Under the pieces are notes generated by a model. It saw nothing but the letters and a program-made list of their open reading frames with translations, was not told where the DNA came from and searched no databases. 64,000 nt of DNA, taken from NCBI RefSeq assembly GCF_000949135.2, contig NZ_JTAN02000012.1:434001-498000 (forward strand). Direction: 5' to 3'. The stretch is from Burkholderia sp. USMB20 (lineage in GTDB: Bacteria > Pseudomonadota > Gammaproteobacteria > Burkholderiales > Burkholderiaceae). How positions within the stretch are numbered: position 1 is the first letter of the stretch; each line of letters begins with the position of its first letter. This document shows positions 35,637-45,194 of the stretch, one piece after another. Both the position numbers and the translations under genes were made by a program.

Positions 35637-37031
35637 TCAGCGCTGCGCGAGCCATGCGTCGACGCGTGCGAGCCCGGCGCGCAGCGCGTCGAACAACGCC
35701 GCGTTGCCGGCGAGCGAGCCCCACAGCGCGCGGCTCGCGCACAACGCGACGACCGGGTCGTCGGCCTCGACGATCGCCCGCGCGGCGCCGTCGTCCATCA
35801 CGCCGTCCTGGTACGCATACGGCAGCAAGCCGCGCGCCCAGCGTTCGAGAAAGCGCAGGAACAGCGCCGGCAGCACGGCAGTGGCGACCGGCGCCGCGCC
35901 GCGTGCGAGCGATTCGGCGAGCGTCGGCGCGATGAAGCCGGGAATCTTCGAGAAGCCGTCGGCCGCGACGCGCTGGTTCGTGTCCAGCACGTACGGATTG
36001 CCGAACCGTTCGAGCACGACGTCGCGGTAGCGCCAGAGATCGAGCGGGCTCGGGCTGAGACACGGGATCACGTCTTGCGTCACGTAGTCGTGCGCGAAGC
36101 GGCGGATCGCCGCGTCGTGCGTGCCTTCGTGGATGTACGTGTGGCCCGCGAGCGTGCCGGCCCACGCGATGCAGCTGTGCGTCGCGTTGAGGATGCGGAT
36201 CTTCGCTTCCTCGTACGGATGCACGTCGTCGACCAGTTCCGCGCCGGCCAGCTCCCAGCGCGGCCGGCCCGCCGCGAAGCGGTCCTCGATCACCCACTGG
36301 ATGAACGACTCGCCCATCACCGGACACGCGTCGTCGACGCCGGTTGCCGCGCGCACCCGTTCGCGCACGTCGGCGGTCGGGCGCGGCGTGATGCGGTCGA
36401 CCATCGCGCTCGGCGTCGCGACGTTCGCATCGAACCACGCGAGCAGATCGGCCTCGCCGCGCCGTTCGAGGAATTCGCGCATGCCCGCGCGAAAGCGCGC
36501 GCCGTTGTTGCGCAGGTTGTCGCAGCTCTGCAGCGTGAGCGGGCCCGCGCCGCGTTTCGCGCGTTCGGCGAGCAGCGCCGCGAGCGCGCCGTACAGCGTC
36601 GTGCGCGCGCCTTGCAGGTCGGCCGCGAGATCGGCGTTCGCGAGGTCGAGCCGGTTGTGTTCGTCGAGGTAGTAGCCGCCTTCGGTGACGGTGAACGACA
36701 CGAGCCGGCACGCGGGGTCGGCGCCGGCGTCGATCAGCGCGGCGAGATCGATCGACCACGGCAGCACGCGCGAGATCGCGCGGACCGTCTCGTACGCGCG
36801 CTCGCCCTGCGGCGTGACGGTCTCGAGCGTGTAGGCGCCGTGCTGCGCCGCGAGCGCGTCCATCGTCGCGCGCATGTCGTCGCGGATGTTGCCGACGGTC
36901 AGCGACCAGCGTTCGTCGGCCGGCACGGCCGCGTTCACGCGGTGCAGATACCACGCCTGGTGCGCGCGGTGGAACGAGCCTGCGCCGATGTGCAGCAGCA
37001 CGGGCGCGTGGGCGGAGGGCGATTCGCTCAT
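35637..37031 (-). CDS. mtlK: mannitol/D-arabitol dehydrogenase (long-chain polyol family)
   Basis: The 464-residue NAD-dependent polyol dehydrogenase has the N-terminal HIGAGSFHRAHQAWYLH segment. It also has the C-terminal catalytic region with KIRILNATHSCIAWAGTLAGH and YVTQDVIPCLSPSPLDLWRYRDVVLERFGN. It oxidises mannitol to fructose and often D-arabitol to xylulose, which fits the following xylulokinase gene. A long inverted repeat lies 34 bp upstream of its start. Confidence 0.94.
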   Translation of the reverse strand: MSESPSAHAPVLLHIGAGSFHRAHQAWYLHRVNAAVPADERWSLTVGNIRDDMRATMDALAAQHGAYTLETVTPQGERAYETVRAISRVLPWSIDLAALIDAGADPACRLVSFTVTEGGYYLDEHNRLDLANADLAADLQGARTTLYGALAALLAERAKRGAGPLTLQSCDNLRNNGARFRAGMREFLERRGEADLLAWFDANVATPSAMVDRITPRPTADVRERVRAATGVDDACPVMGESFIQWVIEDRFAAGRPRWELAGAELVDDVHPYEEAKIRILNATHSCIAWAGTLAGHTYIHEGTHDAAIRRFAHDYVTQDVIPCLSPSPLDLWRYRDVVLERFGNPYVLDTNQRVAADGFSKIPGFIAPTLAESLARGAAPVATAVLPALFLRFLERWARGLLPYAYQDGVMDDGAARAIVEADDPVVALCASRALWGSLAGNAALFDALRAGLARVDAWLAQR

Positions 37032-37064
37032 CCGGTGTCTCCTGTTCGTGCCAGTTTTTCCTGT

Positions 37065-37109
37065 CGAATACGATCATTTGCTCTTTGTGTGAGCGAATGA
37101 TCGTATTCG
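37065..37109. promoter_or_regulatory. long inverted-repeat operator before mannitol dehydrogenase
   Basis: Two 19-bp arms at 37065-37083 and 37091-37109 are complementary at 18 of 19 positions around a 7-bp spacer (TTTGTGT). The core arm is CGATCATTTGCTC. The spacing and symmetry suit a tetrameric SorC-type regulator, which the same operon encodes. Confidence 0.75.
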
Positions 37110-37169
37110 GGCGAACGAAAGTCAAGGCGCGGACGCGGCATTTCGATGGTGCGCTGCGGCGGCGCGTGG

Positions 37170-37260
37170 GCGGAAGGCGGAAGGCGGAAGGCGGAAGGCG
37201 GAAGGCGGAAGGCGGAAGGCGGAAGGCGGATGGCGCAAGGCGCAAGGCGCAAGGCGCAAG
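37170..37260. repeat. heptamer tandem repeat (GCGGAAG / GCGCAAG)
   Basis: There are thirteen 7-bp units: eight GCGGAAG, one GCGGATG and four GCGCAAG. The clean switch from one unit type to the other suggests two rounds of expansion. Confidence 0.95.
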
Positions 37261-37511
37261 CGTCCGTCGAGATTCGATGCGACGAGTTCGTCGAGCAGCG
37301 AGCGGGCTGGCCGCCCCGGCAGGATGCCTTGGCGCCGTCGGAACACGGCGAGCATGCGCAGCGGATGGTGCGGCGCCGCAACGATACGGCGATATGCCGG
37401 CGATCCCGGCCGCGCCGGCACATTCCGCGGCTCGCGCACGAACGCGCGTTGCCGCGCGAAGGGGAGGCGCCGGCCCGCACGTCGTCGTGACGCGCGGGCG
37501 CGAGGCGTGCG

Positions 37512-38453
37512 TTACAGCGTGGTGCGCACGTGCCAGAGCTCGGGGAACAGCACGACGTCGAGCATCTTGCGCAGATACGGCGCGCCGCTCGTGCCGCCGG
37601 TGCCCTGCTTGAAGCCGATGATGCGCTCGACGGTCGTCACGTGACGGAAGCGCCACTGGCGGAACGCATCCTCGAGATCGACGAGTTCCTCGGCCATCTC
37701 GTAGAGCTCCCAGTGCTGCTGCGGGTGACGATAGACTTCGAGCCACGCGGCCTCGACCGTTTCGTCGTGACGCATCGGCTGCGTCCAGTCGCGCTCGAGC
37801 CGTTCGGGCGCGATCGGGAAACCGCGCCGCGCGAGCAGGCGCACGACCTCGTCGTAGAACGACGGCGCCTCGAGCGTCGCGCGCACCTGTTCGAGGATGT
37901 CGGGCCGGTGCGCATGCGGCTGCAGCATCTGCACGTTCTTGTTGCCGAGCAGGAATTCGAGCTGCCGGTACTGGTACGACTGGAACCCCGACGACTGGCC
38001 GAGATACGGCCGCATCGCCGAATACTCGGACGGCGTCATCGTCGACAGCACGTTCCACGCCTGCACGAGCTGCTCGAGGATCCGCGACACGCGCGCGAGC
38101 ATCTTGAACGCGGGCGGCAGCGCGTCGCCGCGCACCGCGTCGAGCGCGCCGCGCAGCTCGAACAGCGCGAGCTTCATCCACAGCTCGCTCGTCTGATGCT
38201 GGATGATGAACAGCATCTCGTTGTGATCGGGCGACAGCGGATGCTGCGCGTCGAGGATCGCATTCAGCGACAGGTAGTCGCCGTAGCTCATCGACTTCGA
38301 GAAATCGAGCTGCGCATCGTGCCAGCCGGCTTGAGCGGTGGCTTCGCCGGGCACGTGCGGCGCTTCATGAGCCGGTTGGGCCGCGCGTGCGCCCGAGAAC
38401 GGGCAGCCCGCCGGCGCATCGTCGCCGGGTGGCTGAATATGACCAGAATTCAC
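37512..38453 (-). CDS. kynA: tryptophan 2,3-dioxygenase
   Basis: The 313-residue heme enzyme opens the indole ring of L-tryptophan to N-formylkynurenine. Family motifs are [56 protein letters not shown] and [19 protein letters not shown]. The start is a GTG at 38453 after GGAGAAAGTC; the N-terminal 45 residues before the conserved domain are a Pro/Ala-rich extension common in this genus. It is the last of three leftward kyn genes. Confidence 0.94.
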   Translation of the reverse strand: MNSGHIQPPGDDAPAGCPFSGARAAQPAHEAPHVPGEATAQAGWHDAQLDFSKSMSYGDYLSLNAILDAQHPLSPDHNEMLFIIQHQTSELWMKLALFELRGALDAVRGDALPPAFKMLARVSRILEQLVQAWNVLSTMTPSEYSAMRPYLGQSSGFQSYQYRQLEFLLGNKNVQMLQPHAHRPDILEQVRATLEAPSFYDEVVRLLARRGFPIAPERLERDWTQPMRHDETVEAAWLEVYRHPQQHWELYEMAEELVDLEDAFRQWRFRHVTTVERIIGFKQGTGGTSGAPYLRKMLDVVLFPELWHVRTTL

Positions 38454-38530
38454 GACTTTCTCCAGATTTGAATGACGGGGCGCGGCGCGCAATCCGCACG
38501 TCGCGGCGGCGCGCGCCGGGCTGGAAGCGA

Positions 38531-39787
38531 TCAGGTCACCGCGCCGCGCTCGGCGAACTCGGGCGCCTTCCACGCGTCGGTGGCGAGGATGTCGCGCAGC
38601 GTCTCGACGGCATCCCACACGTCGACGAAGCGCGTATAGAGCGGCGTGAAGCCGAAGCGCAGCACGTAAGGCTCGCGGTAGTCGCCAATCACGCCGCGCG
38701 CGATCAGCGCCTGCATCACCTCGTAGCCGTGCGGATGCTCGAAGCTCGCCTGCGAGCCGCGCTGGTGATGCGCGCGCGGCGTGACGAGCTTCAGCGACAG
38801 GCCCGCGCAGCGCGTTTCGACGAGCGCGATGAACGCGTCGGTCAGCGCGAGCGACTTGCGGCGGATCGCGTGCATGTCGGTCTGCAGGAACACGTCGAGC
38901 CCGCATTCGACCATCGACATCGACACGATCGGCTGCGTGCCGCACAGGAAGCGCGCGATGCCCGGATCGGGCGCGAAGCCCGGCTGCATCGCGAACGGTG
39001 CGCGGTGGCCCCACCAGCCCGACAGCGGCTGCGAGAAGTGAGCGAGATGGCGCTGCGGCACCCACACGAACGCCGGCGAACCGGGGCCGCCGTTCAGGTA
39101 CTTGTACGTGCAGCCGACCGCGCCGTCCGCGTGCGCGCCGTTCAGGTCGACCGGCACCGCGCCGGCCGAATGCGCGAGATCCCACAGCATCAGCGCGCCC
39201 GCATCGTGCACGAGCTGCGTGACGGCCGGCATGTCGTGCATGTAGCCGGTGCGGTAGTTCACGTGCGTGATCATCGCGACGGCCGTGTCCGCGCCGAGCG
39301 CGTCGGGCAGGTCCGCCGGATCGTCGATCAGGCGCAGCTCGTAGTCGCCGCCGAGCTGTTCGATCAGCCCTTGCGCGATGTACAGGTCCGTCGGAAAGTT
39401 CGAGCGCTCCGACACGATCACGCGGCGCTCCGGCGCGCGTTCGGCCTGGTGGCGCACCATCGCCGACAGCAGCTTGAACAGGTTGATCGAGATGGTGTCG
39501 GTCACGACGGTTTCGCCGGGCGCGCCGCCGATCAGCGTCGCGAGCTTGTCGCCGAGGCGGCGCGGCAGCGCGAACCAGCCGGCGGTGTTCCAGCTGCGGA
39601 TCAGGCCGTCGCCCCATTCGGCGCCGATCACCTGTTGCGCGCGGGCGGCCGATGCGCGCGGCTGCGCGCCGAGCGAGTTGCCGTCGAGATAGATCACGCC
39701 GTCGGGCAGCGCGAACTGGTCGCGCAGCGCGGCGAGCGGGTCGTCGCGGTCGAGGGCGAGCGCGTCTTCACGGGTCTTGATGATCAT
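38531..39787 (-). CDS. kynU: kynureninase
   Basis: The 418-residue PLP enzyme cleaves kynurenine to anthranilate and alanine. The Schiff-base lysine is Lys229 in [17 protein letters not shown]. The [11 protein letters not shown] and [15 protein letters not shown] segments are conserved family features. It lies between kynB (55 bp upstream) and kynA (77 bp downstream) in the same operon. Confidence 0.95.
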   Translation of the reverse strand: MIIKTREDALALDRDDPLAALRDQFALPDGVIYLDGNSLGAQPRASAARAQQVIGAEWGDGLIRSWNTAGWFALPRRLGDKLATLIGGAPGETVVTDTISINLFKLLSAMVRHQAERAPERRVIVSERSNFPTDLYIAQGLIEQLGGDYELRLIDDPADLPDALGADTAVAMITHVNYRTGYMHDMPAVTQLVHDAGALMLWDLAHSAGAVPVDLNGAHADGAVGCTYKYLNGGPGSPAFVWVPQRHLAHFSQPLSGWWGHRAPFAMQPGFAPDPGIARFLCGTQPIVSMSMVECGLDVFLQTDMHAIRRKSLALTDAFIALVETRCAGLSLKLVTPRAHHQRGSQASFEHPHGYEVMQALIARGVIGDYREPYVLRFGFTPLYTRFVDVWDAVETLRDILATDAWKAPEFAERGAVT

Positions 39788-39842
39788 GATGTCGGGTCAG
39801 TAGTTCGCGGACGAGTGGTTCGCGGGTCGATGGTTGGATGAA

Positions 39843-40484
39843 TCAGGAGGACCGGCCGGGCAGCGCGCGCAGCACCGCACGCACGGGGCTCGCGTCGAGC
39901 GTCGCGAACTTCAGCGGCAGCGCGATCAGCTCGTAGTCGCCGGGCGGCACGTCGTCGAGCACGATCCCTTCGAGGATCGCCATCCGGTGCGTGCGCACGC
40001 GGTGATGCGCATCCATGGTCTTCGATTCCTGCGGGTCGAGCGACGGCGTATCGATGCCGATCAGCTTGACGCCGTGCGCGGCGAGCAGGTCGACGGTCTC
40101 GGGCGCGACCGCGCAGAAGCCGCTGTCCCATTGCGCGACGCTGGCGCGCGCATAGGTGCGCAGCAGCACGCGCGGCGGCACGCCGGCGAGCGCGGCCTCG
40201 AGGTCGGCCGGGCGCACGACCGGCGATGCGCCGATGCAGTGGATCACGCGGCACGGGCCGAGATAGGTGTCGAGCGGCACCGCGCCGATCGGCGCGCCGT
40301 CGGCGTCGTAGTGGAGCGGCGCGTCGCAGTGCGCGCCGGTATGCGGCGACAGCGTCAGGCGCGCGACGTTGACCGGCGAGCCGGCCTCCATCCGCCATAC
40401 GCGTTCGACGGAAACCGGCGTGTCGCCCGGCCACACGGGGGTGGCGGGGCTGACGGGCGGCGAGATGTCCCAGAGTGTGTCCAT
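39843..40484 (-). CDS. kynB: kynurenine formamidase
   Basis: The 213-residue metal-dependent hydrolase of the KynB/cyclase family converts N-formylkynurenine to kynurenine. Metal-ligand motif [12 protein letters not shown] (about residues 48-59) and the GIDTPSLDP segment are present. I chose the ATG at 40484 ([11 protein letters not shown]), the typical family start; the longer open frame to 40709 enters the promoter region. It is the first gene of the kyn operon. Confidence 0.94.
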   Translation of the reverse strand: MDTLWDISPPVSPATPVWPGDTPVSVERVWRMEAGSPVNVARLTLSPHTGAHCDAPLHYDADGAPIGAVPLDTYLGPCRVIHCIGASPVVRPADLEAALAGVPPRVLLRTYARASVAQWDSGFCAVAPETVDLLAAHGVKLIGIDTPSLDPQESKTMDAHHRVRTHRMAILEGIVLDDVPPGDYELIALPLKFATLDASPVRAVLRALPGRSS

Positions 40485-40614
40485 GGCATGACGAGTCGGT
40501 GAATCGATGCTTCGAATGATAGGTGGACGCTCGCAGAAAGTGCTTGCGAAATAAACATGGACAATCCGCCCGATTGGCAGATAATTCGACTCAGAGGGAA
40601 AATGGGGACCAAAA

Positions 40615-41115
40615 ATGCACGCGATCACGCTCGATGCCACCGACTGCCGGATTCTGGCGGTCCTGCAGGAAGAGGGCAGAATCAGCAATCTCGATCTGGC
40701 GGAGCGCATCTCGCTTTCGCCATCCGCCTGTCTGCGCCGGATGCGCCTGCTCGAGGAGCAGGGCGTGATCGAGCACTATCGCGCGTGCCTGAGCCGCGAG
40801 AAGCTCGGCTTCGAGCTCGAGGCGTTTGTGCAGGTGTCGATGCGCAACGAAGAGAATCAATGGCACGAGCGCTTCGCGGAGGCGCTGCGCGAATGGCCGG
40901 AGGTGGTCGGCGCGTTCGTCGTGACGGGCGAGAGCCACTACCTGCTGCGCGTGCTCGCGCACAACCTCAAGCACTATTCGGATTTCGTGCTGAACCGGCT
41001 CTACAAGGCGCCGGGCGTGATGGACATCCGTTCGAACATCGTGCTGCAGACGCTGAAGGACGAAGCGGGCGCGCCGGTCGGGCTGGCGCGCATGGGGGCG
41101 ATCAAAGCGGTGTGA
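40615..41115 (+). CDS. kynR: Lrp/AsnC-family regulator of kynurenine genes
   Basis: The 166-residue Lrp-type regulator has an N-terminal helix-turn-helix ([34 protein letters not shown]) and a C-terminal RAM ligand domain. It is divergent from kynB with 130 bp between the starts, the arrangement in which KynR activates kynBUA in response to kynurenine. Its last 14 bases overlap the end of the convergent flavin reductase gene. Confidence 0.9.
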   Translation: MHAITLDATDCRILAVLQEEGRISNLDLAERISLSPSACLRRMRLLEEQGVIEHYRACLSREKLGFELEAFVQVSMRNEENQWHERFAEALREWPEVVGAFVVTGESHYLLRVLAHNLKHYSDFVLNRLYKAPGVMDIRSNIVLQTLKDEAGAPVGLARMGAIKAV

Positions 41116-41611
41116 GGCCGTGGAAGCCGCCGCCGTGGAACACGAGCGGCGGAGCGGCATCCGACACGGCACGCACGCCGCAGCGTTCCACTTCGCCGAC
41201 GAAGATCACATGGTCGCCTTCGTCGTAGCGGCTGCGGTTGTGGCATTCGAACCACGCGAGCGCACCGTCGAGCACCGGCATGCCCGAGTTGCCGGCCGCG
41301 TGCGCGATCCCTTCGAAGCGGTCGCCCTTGTAGGTCGAGAAGCGCTTGCACAGGTCGAGCTGCGACGCCGCGAGCACGTTCACCACGTAATGGCTGTTGC
41401 TGCGGAACACCGGCGTCGACGCCGATTTGTGCGCGAGGCTCCACAGCACGAGCGGCGGATCGAGCGACACCGAGTTGAACGAGCTCGCGGTGATGCCGAT
41501 CAGCTGCCCGGACGGCGCACGCGTCGTGATGACCGTGACGCCGGTCGCGAACTGGCCGAGCGCCTGGCGAAAGGCGGCCGAGTCGAAATCGGGCGGGGTG
41601 GCATGCTTCAT
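41102..41611 (-). CDS. flavin reductase (DIM6/NTAB family)
   Basis: The 169-residue FMN-binding reductase resembles small components of two-component monooxygenases. Conserved features are QFATGVTVITTRAP, GITASSFNSVSLDPPLVLWSL, FAVNVL-like HYVVNVLAA, and the C-terminal GDHVIFVGEVER with HGGGFHGL. It reduces free FMN or FAD with NAD(P)H for a partner oxygenase, which is not encoded nearby. The ATG at 41611 gives the usual length; the upstream frame is open but not family-like. Confidence 0.87.
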   Translation of the reverse strand: MKHATPPDFDSAAFRQALGQFATGVTVITTRAPSGQLIGITASSFNSVSLDPPLVLWSLAHKSASTPVFRSNSHYVVNVLAASQLDLCKRFSTYKGDRFEGIAHAAGNSGMPVLDGALAWFECHNRSRYDEGDHVIFVGEVERCGVRAVSDAAPPLVFHGGGFHGLTPL

Positions 41612-41927
41612 CGGGCGGCCATCCGGATCGAAACGGACAGGCGCGGCGCGCGGCGGGTGCGGGAGGCGCGGCGGACGAAAGGCGGCAAGGCCAGGGCGGT
41701 CGGTCGGGAAGTGGTGCGCATGGCGCGATTTTAGCGGAATCGCGACCGCCGGGCCCGTGCGGACGGTGCATTGCGGGGCCAGCGTGAGGTAGCGAACACA
41801 GTCGCCCGGCGCCGCGATCGGGCCCGCGGAGGCGTTTCTGGCGTGTTTTATCGCGCGCGGTCGGCGGCCCGCCCATCCGCCACGCCCTGCATCACGCGCG
41901 ACCGCCGCGGCAGCCATCGCGCGTGCG

Positions 41928-42593
41928 CTACCGCGCCGCCGCCAGCCCGAGCGACAGCGCACCCGTCAGGATCAGGCTCGACGCCCACACCGCATCGAGG
42001 TTGAACCAGCTCCGCGCGACGAACTTCAGCCCGAGATAGCGGTACACGAGCCACGCGAGCACGCCGCCCGTGCCGATCATCGCGGCCGCGTGCACGGCCG
42101 CGACGACGAGCGCCATCCCGAGATGCGCGTCGACGAGCGTGGCCGCCGCGCGATCGCCGGCGTCCGTGTCGAGCCCGCAAAGCCCCAGATAGATCGGCAC
42201 CAGCATCAGCCCGGCGCCGTGCGCGAGCGCGACCGCGAACGACCACAGCCCGAGCCGCGCGGGCGGAATCCGGGCGAGTGCACGCGGGTGGCGCCGCCGG
42301 ATCAGCAGCACCGCGCCGAAGCCGATCACGAGCGCGCTCGCGCCGATCCGGATCGCCGTCTGCCACGCGAGCAGCGCGGCGAGCAGCCCGAACGGCAGCA
42401 TCACCATGAATACCGCGAGCGCATGGCCGAGCGCGAGATAGCCGAGCGCCGCGACGAGCGCGCCGCCGCGGCGCGTCATCAACGCGTTCGACACCGCGAG
42501 CGGCCAGCCCATCGCCGGATTGAGCCCGTGATAGACGCCGCTCGCGAGCACGGCCGCCCACAGCGCGAGCGGCGCGGAGAGGCCGGCGCTCAA
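41928..42593 (-). CDS. polytopic membrane protein coupled to methanethiol oxidase
   Basis: The 221-residue protein has about six hydrophobic helices and a YHGLNPAMGWPLAVSNALM segment near the N-terminus. The start is best taken as TTG at 42593, overlapping the stop of the preceding gene by TTGA; no ATG fits. Its histidine/glycine-containing first helix recalls metal permeases of the NicO type, but I cannot assign a family. Coupling to the SBP56 gene suggests a role in copper or sulfur handling for that enzyme (inference). Confidence 0.7.
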   Translation of the reverse strand: MSAGLSAPLALWAAVLASGVYHGLNPAMGWPLAVSNALMTRRGGALVAALGYLALGHALAVFMVMLPFGLLAALLAWQTAIRIGASALVIGFGAVLLIRRRHPRALARIPPARLGLWSFAVALAHGAGLMLVPIYLGLCGLDTDAGDRAAATLVDAHLGMALVVAAVHAAAMIGTGGVLAWLVYRYLGLKFVARSWFNLDAVWASSLILTGALSLGLAAAR

Positions 42594-43996
42594 CGCTTGA
42601 CCGACGGATAGCAGAACGAGTCGGTCGAGCAGTCGCCGCCTTCCAGCCGGATCTGGTGCGCGCGATAGCCGTCGGGGAACTCGACCCAGTAGTCGTCGGC
42701 GAGCGTCAGCCCGCCGTCCGGCCCCGCATGCGCGAGCACCTGCGCGGCCGGCACGCCGTCCGGATAGAACTGGTCGTCCCACGTCGAGTAGAGCGAGTTG
42801 GTCCAGTACACGCGCCGGCCGTCGCGGCTGATTTCCACCATCTGCGGGCCGCCGGCGAACGCGCGGCCGCTCGAGTGCGGCGCGCGGCGCACGATCCCGC
42901 CGATGCGCACCGACCCGGCGAGCACCGGGTGACGCGGATCCGACACGTCGTACTGACGCATCTCGCCCGTGCCCCAGCACGATACGTACAGGAAACGGTC
43001 GTCGAGCGACAGGTCGATGTCGGTCACGAGCGGCGGCACCGCGCCGAATCCCTGGAGCAGCGGCGGCAGTTCGTCGGCGGCGGCCGGCTCGGGCGGGATC
43101 GTCGCGGTCTTCTCCACATGGAACTGGCCGTCCTCGCGCCACCAGGTCCAGATCGATCCTTCGAGATTGGTCGTGTCGACCACGACGCCGACGAACCCGT
43201 ATTCGCGCACCGGATCGTGCGCGGGCCGCACTTCGAGCGCCATCTGGTGCTGCGCGCCGAGATCGATCGTCTGCACGTTGCGCCGCGCGCGCAGGTCCCA
43301 GAAATGCAGCCGGTGGCCGTAGCGGTTCGCGAGCAGGTCTTCCGGCACGATGCCGTTCTCGAATTGCGGCGGCAGCGCCCATTCGCTCGACACCATGTAG
43401 TCGCGCGGCAGGTTCCACCAGAAGTCGTAATGCTTGTCCTGCGGGCCGCGGTCGATTTCCCAGCGGCCGAGCACGTCGAAGGTCTCGCAGTCCATGATGA
43501 AGATGCCGGGCGCGCCGTCGGTGCCGTCCGGGCCCGCGCCGCCGAGCGTGCTCACGTAGATGCCCTCGGGGCCGCAATGAACCGTGTGCGGCCGCGAATA
43601 GCCGGTCTTCGCGAACACCTCGCCGGGCTCGATGATCTTGTGGATGCGCGCCTGCGTCGGGTGCGGCTTCGTGTCGATCACGTAGATCCGCGACGAGCGC
43701 AGGCCCGGGATGATCAGGAAGCGGCGCTCGAGAAACGCGTGACCGGTCAGCGGCGACAGCGACGACGAGCACGCATTCCAGCCGAAGTGGTGGAATTCGT
43801 CGCCGGTGTTCGGCATCGTCACCGTGTGCACGATCTTGCCGTAGGTCGCCGAGCCGGGTTTCACGTCGATCACGGCAAGCGCGTCGGGCCTGGAAAAATC
43901 AGGGCTCAGCAACAACGTATAGGCAAATTCCTCCGCCGGCGCCTGCATCGCAAGTTCCGGCGAAGCGTGAAAGGTCGGGTCAGGCCGCATGCTCAT
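42590..43996 (-). CDS. mtoX: methanethiol oxidase (selenium-binding protein SBP56 family)
   Basis: The 468-residue SBP56-family protein has typical beta-propeller segments: DEFHHFGWNACSSSLSP, FLIIPGLRSSRIYVIDT, GYSRPHTVHCGPEGIYVSTLGG, YDFWWNLPRDYMVSSEW and TDIDLSLDDRFLYVSCWGTGEMRQYDV. Bacterial members are copper-dependent methanethiol oxidases giving formaldehyde, sulfide and peroxide. The His and Cys residues expected to bind metal are present (HHFGWNAC, RPHTVHC). No signal peptide is apparent. A membrane protein gene follows with an overlapping start. Confidence 0.88.
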   Translation of the reverse strand: MSMRPDPTFHASPELAMQAPAEEFAYTLLLSPDFSRPDALAVIDVKPGSATYGKIVHTVTMPNTGDEFHHFGWNACSSSLSPLTGHAFLERRFLIIPGLRSSRIYVIDTKPHPTQARIHKIIEPGEVFAKTGYSRPHTVHCGPEGIYVSTLGGAGPDGTDGAPGIFIMDCETFDVLGRWEIDRGPQDKHYDFWWNLPRDYMVSSEWALPPQFENGIVPEDLLANRYGHRLHFWDLRARRNVQTIDLGAQHQMALEVRPAHDPVREYGFVGVVVDTTNLEGSIWTWWREDGQFHVEKTATIPPEPAAADELPPLLQGFGAVPPLVTDIDLSLDDRFLYVSCWGTGEMRQYDVSDPRHPVLAGSVRIGGIVRRAPHSSGRAFAGGPQMVEISRDGRRVYWTNSLYSTWDDQFYPDGVPAAQVLAHAGPDGGLTLADDYWVEFPDGYRAHQIRLEGGDCSTDSFCYPSVKR

Positions 43997-44570
43997 CGTG
44001 GTGCCTCTCTCGGTTGTATCGGATCACCGGCGCACGGCCGTTCACTGCGGGCGTGCGGGTCGAACAGGTTGCGTGACGGGAATGCGCCGGCGGTTGCGCG
44101 CGATTGCAGGACGCGCGGTGCGCTGCATCAGGTCGGGAAAGCGGGGAAACGCGGCGCGCCGGATCGTCGCGCAGGCGGCGCAACGGGCGCACGGTGACGC
44201 GAGGGTGCGGTGAACGCGACGGCGCGCGGGGCACCGGTGGTCAGGCCCGCCATGCGGGTGATTTCTGCTGAGGCGTGCATATCGATGTTCCGGCAGATGT
44301 TGTTGGCATCAGGGCGGGCATGCATCGGACGCTGCGTGCAGCCGGACGGTGTGCCGTCGCGGCGAAGCGTGCCTAAGTGTAGTCGAGAAACGTGCAGCCG
44401 GTGGTGCGCGCCGCGCATGCGGTTCTGCCGGATTCGCGCGCGAGTGAGATACTTGAACGCTGCCGCTGCGCGCCGGGCAACCGGGCAGCGGCCGGGCAGT
44501 GGTGATAAGGACCGGCGGCGCCGGCACGCGCCTGCGTGCCGGCCGCCGTCTTCAACGAGGTACTGATTTC
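43997..44570. other. 574-bp region between mtoX and msrA
   Basis: This G+C-rich stretch holds the divergent promoters of the methanethiol oxidase and msrA genes. A hairpin (CCGGCACGC / GCGTGCCGG, loop GCCT) at 44521-44542 precedes msrA. Small leftward frames here lack ribosome binding sites and family features, so I call no gene. Confidence 0.5.
44521..44542 (+). other. G+C-rich hairpin upstream of msrA
   Basis: A perfect 9-bp stem CCGGCACGC / GCGTGCCGG with loop GCCT lies 28 bp before the msrA start and has no T run. The same stem recurs at 52551-52573. It could affect msrA translation. Confidence 0.6.
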
Positions 44571-45131
44571 ATGGTGAACGAGATGCTTGAAACCGCGACT
44601 GTGGGCGGCGGGTGCTTCTGGTGCACGGAGGCCGTGTTTCTCGACGTCGACGGCGTGACGGCCGTCCAGTCGGGCTATGCGGGCGGCCATACGCGCAATC
44701 CCGGCTATCGGGACGTCTGCGACGGCGACACCGGTCACGCGGAGGTCGTGAACGTGACGTTCGATCCGGCGCGCATCGGTTATCGCGAGATCCTCGAGAT
44801 CTTCTTCGCGACGCACGATCCGACCCAGCTGAACCGGCAGGGCAACGACGTCGGCACGCAATACCGGTCGGTCGTGTTCACGCATTCCGACGCGCAGCGC
44901 GACGTCGCGCTCGACGTGATCCGCGAACTGGAGCGCGAGCAGGTGTTCGGGCAGCCGATCGTCACGCAGGTCGTGCCGCTCGACGGCAACTACTGGCCGG
45001 CCGAGGACTATCATCAGAACTATTACGCGCGCAATCCGGGGCAGGGCTACTGCTCGGTCGTGATCGGGCCGAAGCTCGCGAAATTCCGCCAGAAGTTCTC
45101 GCACCGGCTGAAGTCGCAGCGCGGCGCGTAA
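44571..45131 (+). CDS. msrA: peptide methionine-S-sulfoxide reductase
   Basis: The 186-residue MsrA repairs oxidised methionine. The catalytic motif GCFWC lies at residues 14-18, with Cys15 the nucleophile. Conserved downstream segments are GYAGGHTRNPGYRDVCDGDTGHAE, FFATHDPTQLNRQGNDVGTQYRS and YHQNYYARNPGQGYC, the last holding a resolving-type Cys. The ATG at 44571 follows ACGAGG 13 bases upstream. It is divergent from the methanethiol oxidase gene, which makes peroxide, so a functional link is plausible but unproven. Confidence 0.95.
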   Translation: MVNEMLETATVGGGCFWCTEAVFLDVDGVTAVQSGYAGGHTRNPGYRDVCDGDTGHAEVVNVTFDPARIGYREILEIFFATHDPTQLNRQGNDVGTQYRSVVFTHSDAQRDVALDVIRELEREQVFGQPIVTQVVPLDGNYWPAEDYHQNYYARNPGQGYCSVVIGPKLAKFRQKFSHRLKSQRGA

Positions 45132-45194
45132 TCGACGCATCAGCCGCAAGCGGCACGTCGGCCGCAAGCGGCGCGGGCACCCGCGCCGCGACCC

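Larger units (their letters stand above)
37032..37511. other. 480-bp intergenic region with operator and heptamer repeat
   Basis: Between the starts of the leftward polyol block and the end of kynA lie the 45-bp operator at 37065-37109 and the 91-bp heptamer array at 37170-37260. About 250 bp of G+C-rich DNA follows, in which I see no gene. Confidence 0.7.

Noticed and set aside
44128-44418. A small leftward gene upstream of mtoX
   Set aside because: No ribosome binding site, Arg/Pro-rich composition and no recognisable family.
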